A stretch of 64,000 nt of DNA, taken from NCBI GenBank assembly GCA_034044135.1, contig CP139021.1, positions 6,091,635 to 6,155,634 on the forward strand. The letters are read 5' to 3'. A program made the translations under genes and the position numbers. This document shows positions 63,845 to 64,000 of the stretch, piece after piece. The notes beneath the pieces were generated by a model that was not told where the DNA came from, did no database searches, and was given only the letters and a program-made list of their open reading frames with translations. The stretch comes from Flammeovirgaceae bacterium SG7u.111. Its GTDB lineage: Bacteria > Bacteroidota > Bacteroidia > Cytophagales > Flammeovirgaceae. The stretch's first letter is position 1; each line of letters opens with the position of its first letter.

Positions 63845-64000
63845 CGAAAACTCATATCCTTATTCAATATATAAGGGGAAAGAACCACGAAACCAACACT
63901 AAGCTCTAATTCTCAACAACTAACAACAATTAGAACACGTAATTGACACAACCAACTTCTTTCCCCGCTCATTTTTTAAACAGACTAACTGAACAACATA

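Overview
The window looks like a chromosomal segment of a marine-type Cytophagales (Bacteroidota) bacterium. The evidence is a type IX secretion C-terminal domain, Bacteroidota-specific families (DUF4199, DUF4340, DUF5995, the beta-helix protein's N-terminal module), almost no Shine-Dalgarno sequences, and several promoters of the Bacteroidota form TTTG-N19/21-TAnnTTTG. Gene content is mostly core and housekeeping, with accessory blocks between. No insertion sequence, prophage or CRISPR array was seen.

Layout. 1-2.8 kb: 3' end of ftsK, lolA and a small membrane protein. 2.8-8.9 kb (minus): a three-domain carbohydrate esterase and a MacB/FtsX-type permease. 9.1-11.5 kb: an AT-rich pair of secreted proteins. 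11.8-15.7 kb: argH, a fusion of a PlsC-type acyltransferase with a zinc aminopeptidase domain, and a DUF5995 gene. 15.7-25.1 kb: a DUF1573 protein, a two-component system, htpG, a LysM protein, and kynU with a RecD-like helicase. 25.2-30.2 kb: the ancient translation/transcription block tRNA-Tyr/Gly/Thr-tuf-tRNA-Trp-secE-nusG-rplKAJL. It ends in a terminator and is not followed by rpoBC. 30.3-33.2 kb: an M50 protease, an orphan cas6 and a wrecked VTT/DedA membrane protein gene. 33.3-43.6 kb: assorted enzymes (RsmI-like methylase, phosphatases, polyprenyl synthase, sulfatase, sugar isomerase), lipoproteins and membrane proteins.

The most interesting region is 43.7-55.4 kb, all minus strand and AT-rich. 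Read in the direction of transcription it encodes a CheR methyltransferase, a CheB methylesterase, a membrane GAF protein, a large dCache-like/HAMP/GAF/PAS/PAS/SpoIIE phosphatase, a SiaB-type kinase, a SiaC-type phosphoprotein, an ABCG-like transporter with extra N-terminal domains, a lipoprotein and a secreted Cys-containing protein. This resembles the Pseudomonas SiaABC phospho-switch, but with CheR/CheB upstream and a transporter, not a diguanylate cyclase, as the likely output. The wiring is inference from gene order.

56-64 kb: DUF4199 protein, GT2 glycosyltransferase, an NAD(P)-binding protein, a dehalogenase-like hydrolase, guaA, a second DUF1573 gene, a GmhB-type phosphatase, a large membrane-anchored protein of unknown function and a 50-residue lmo0937-type membrane peptide.
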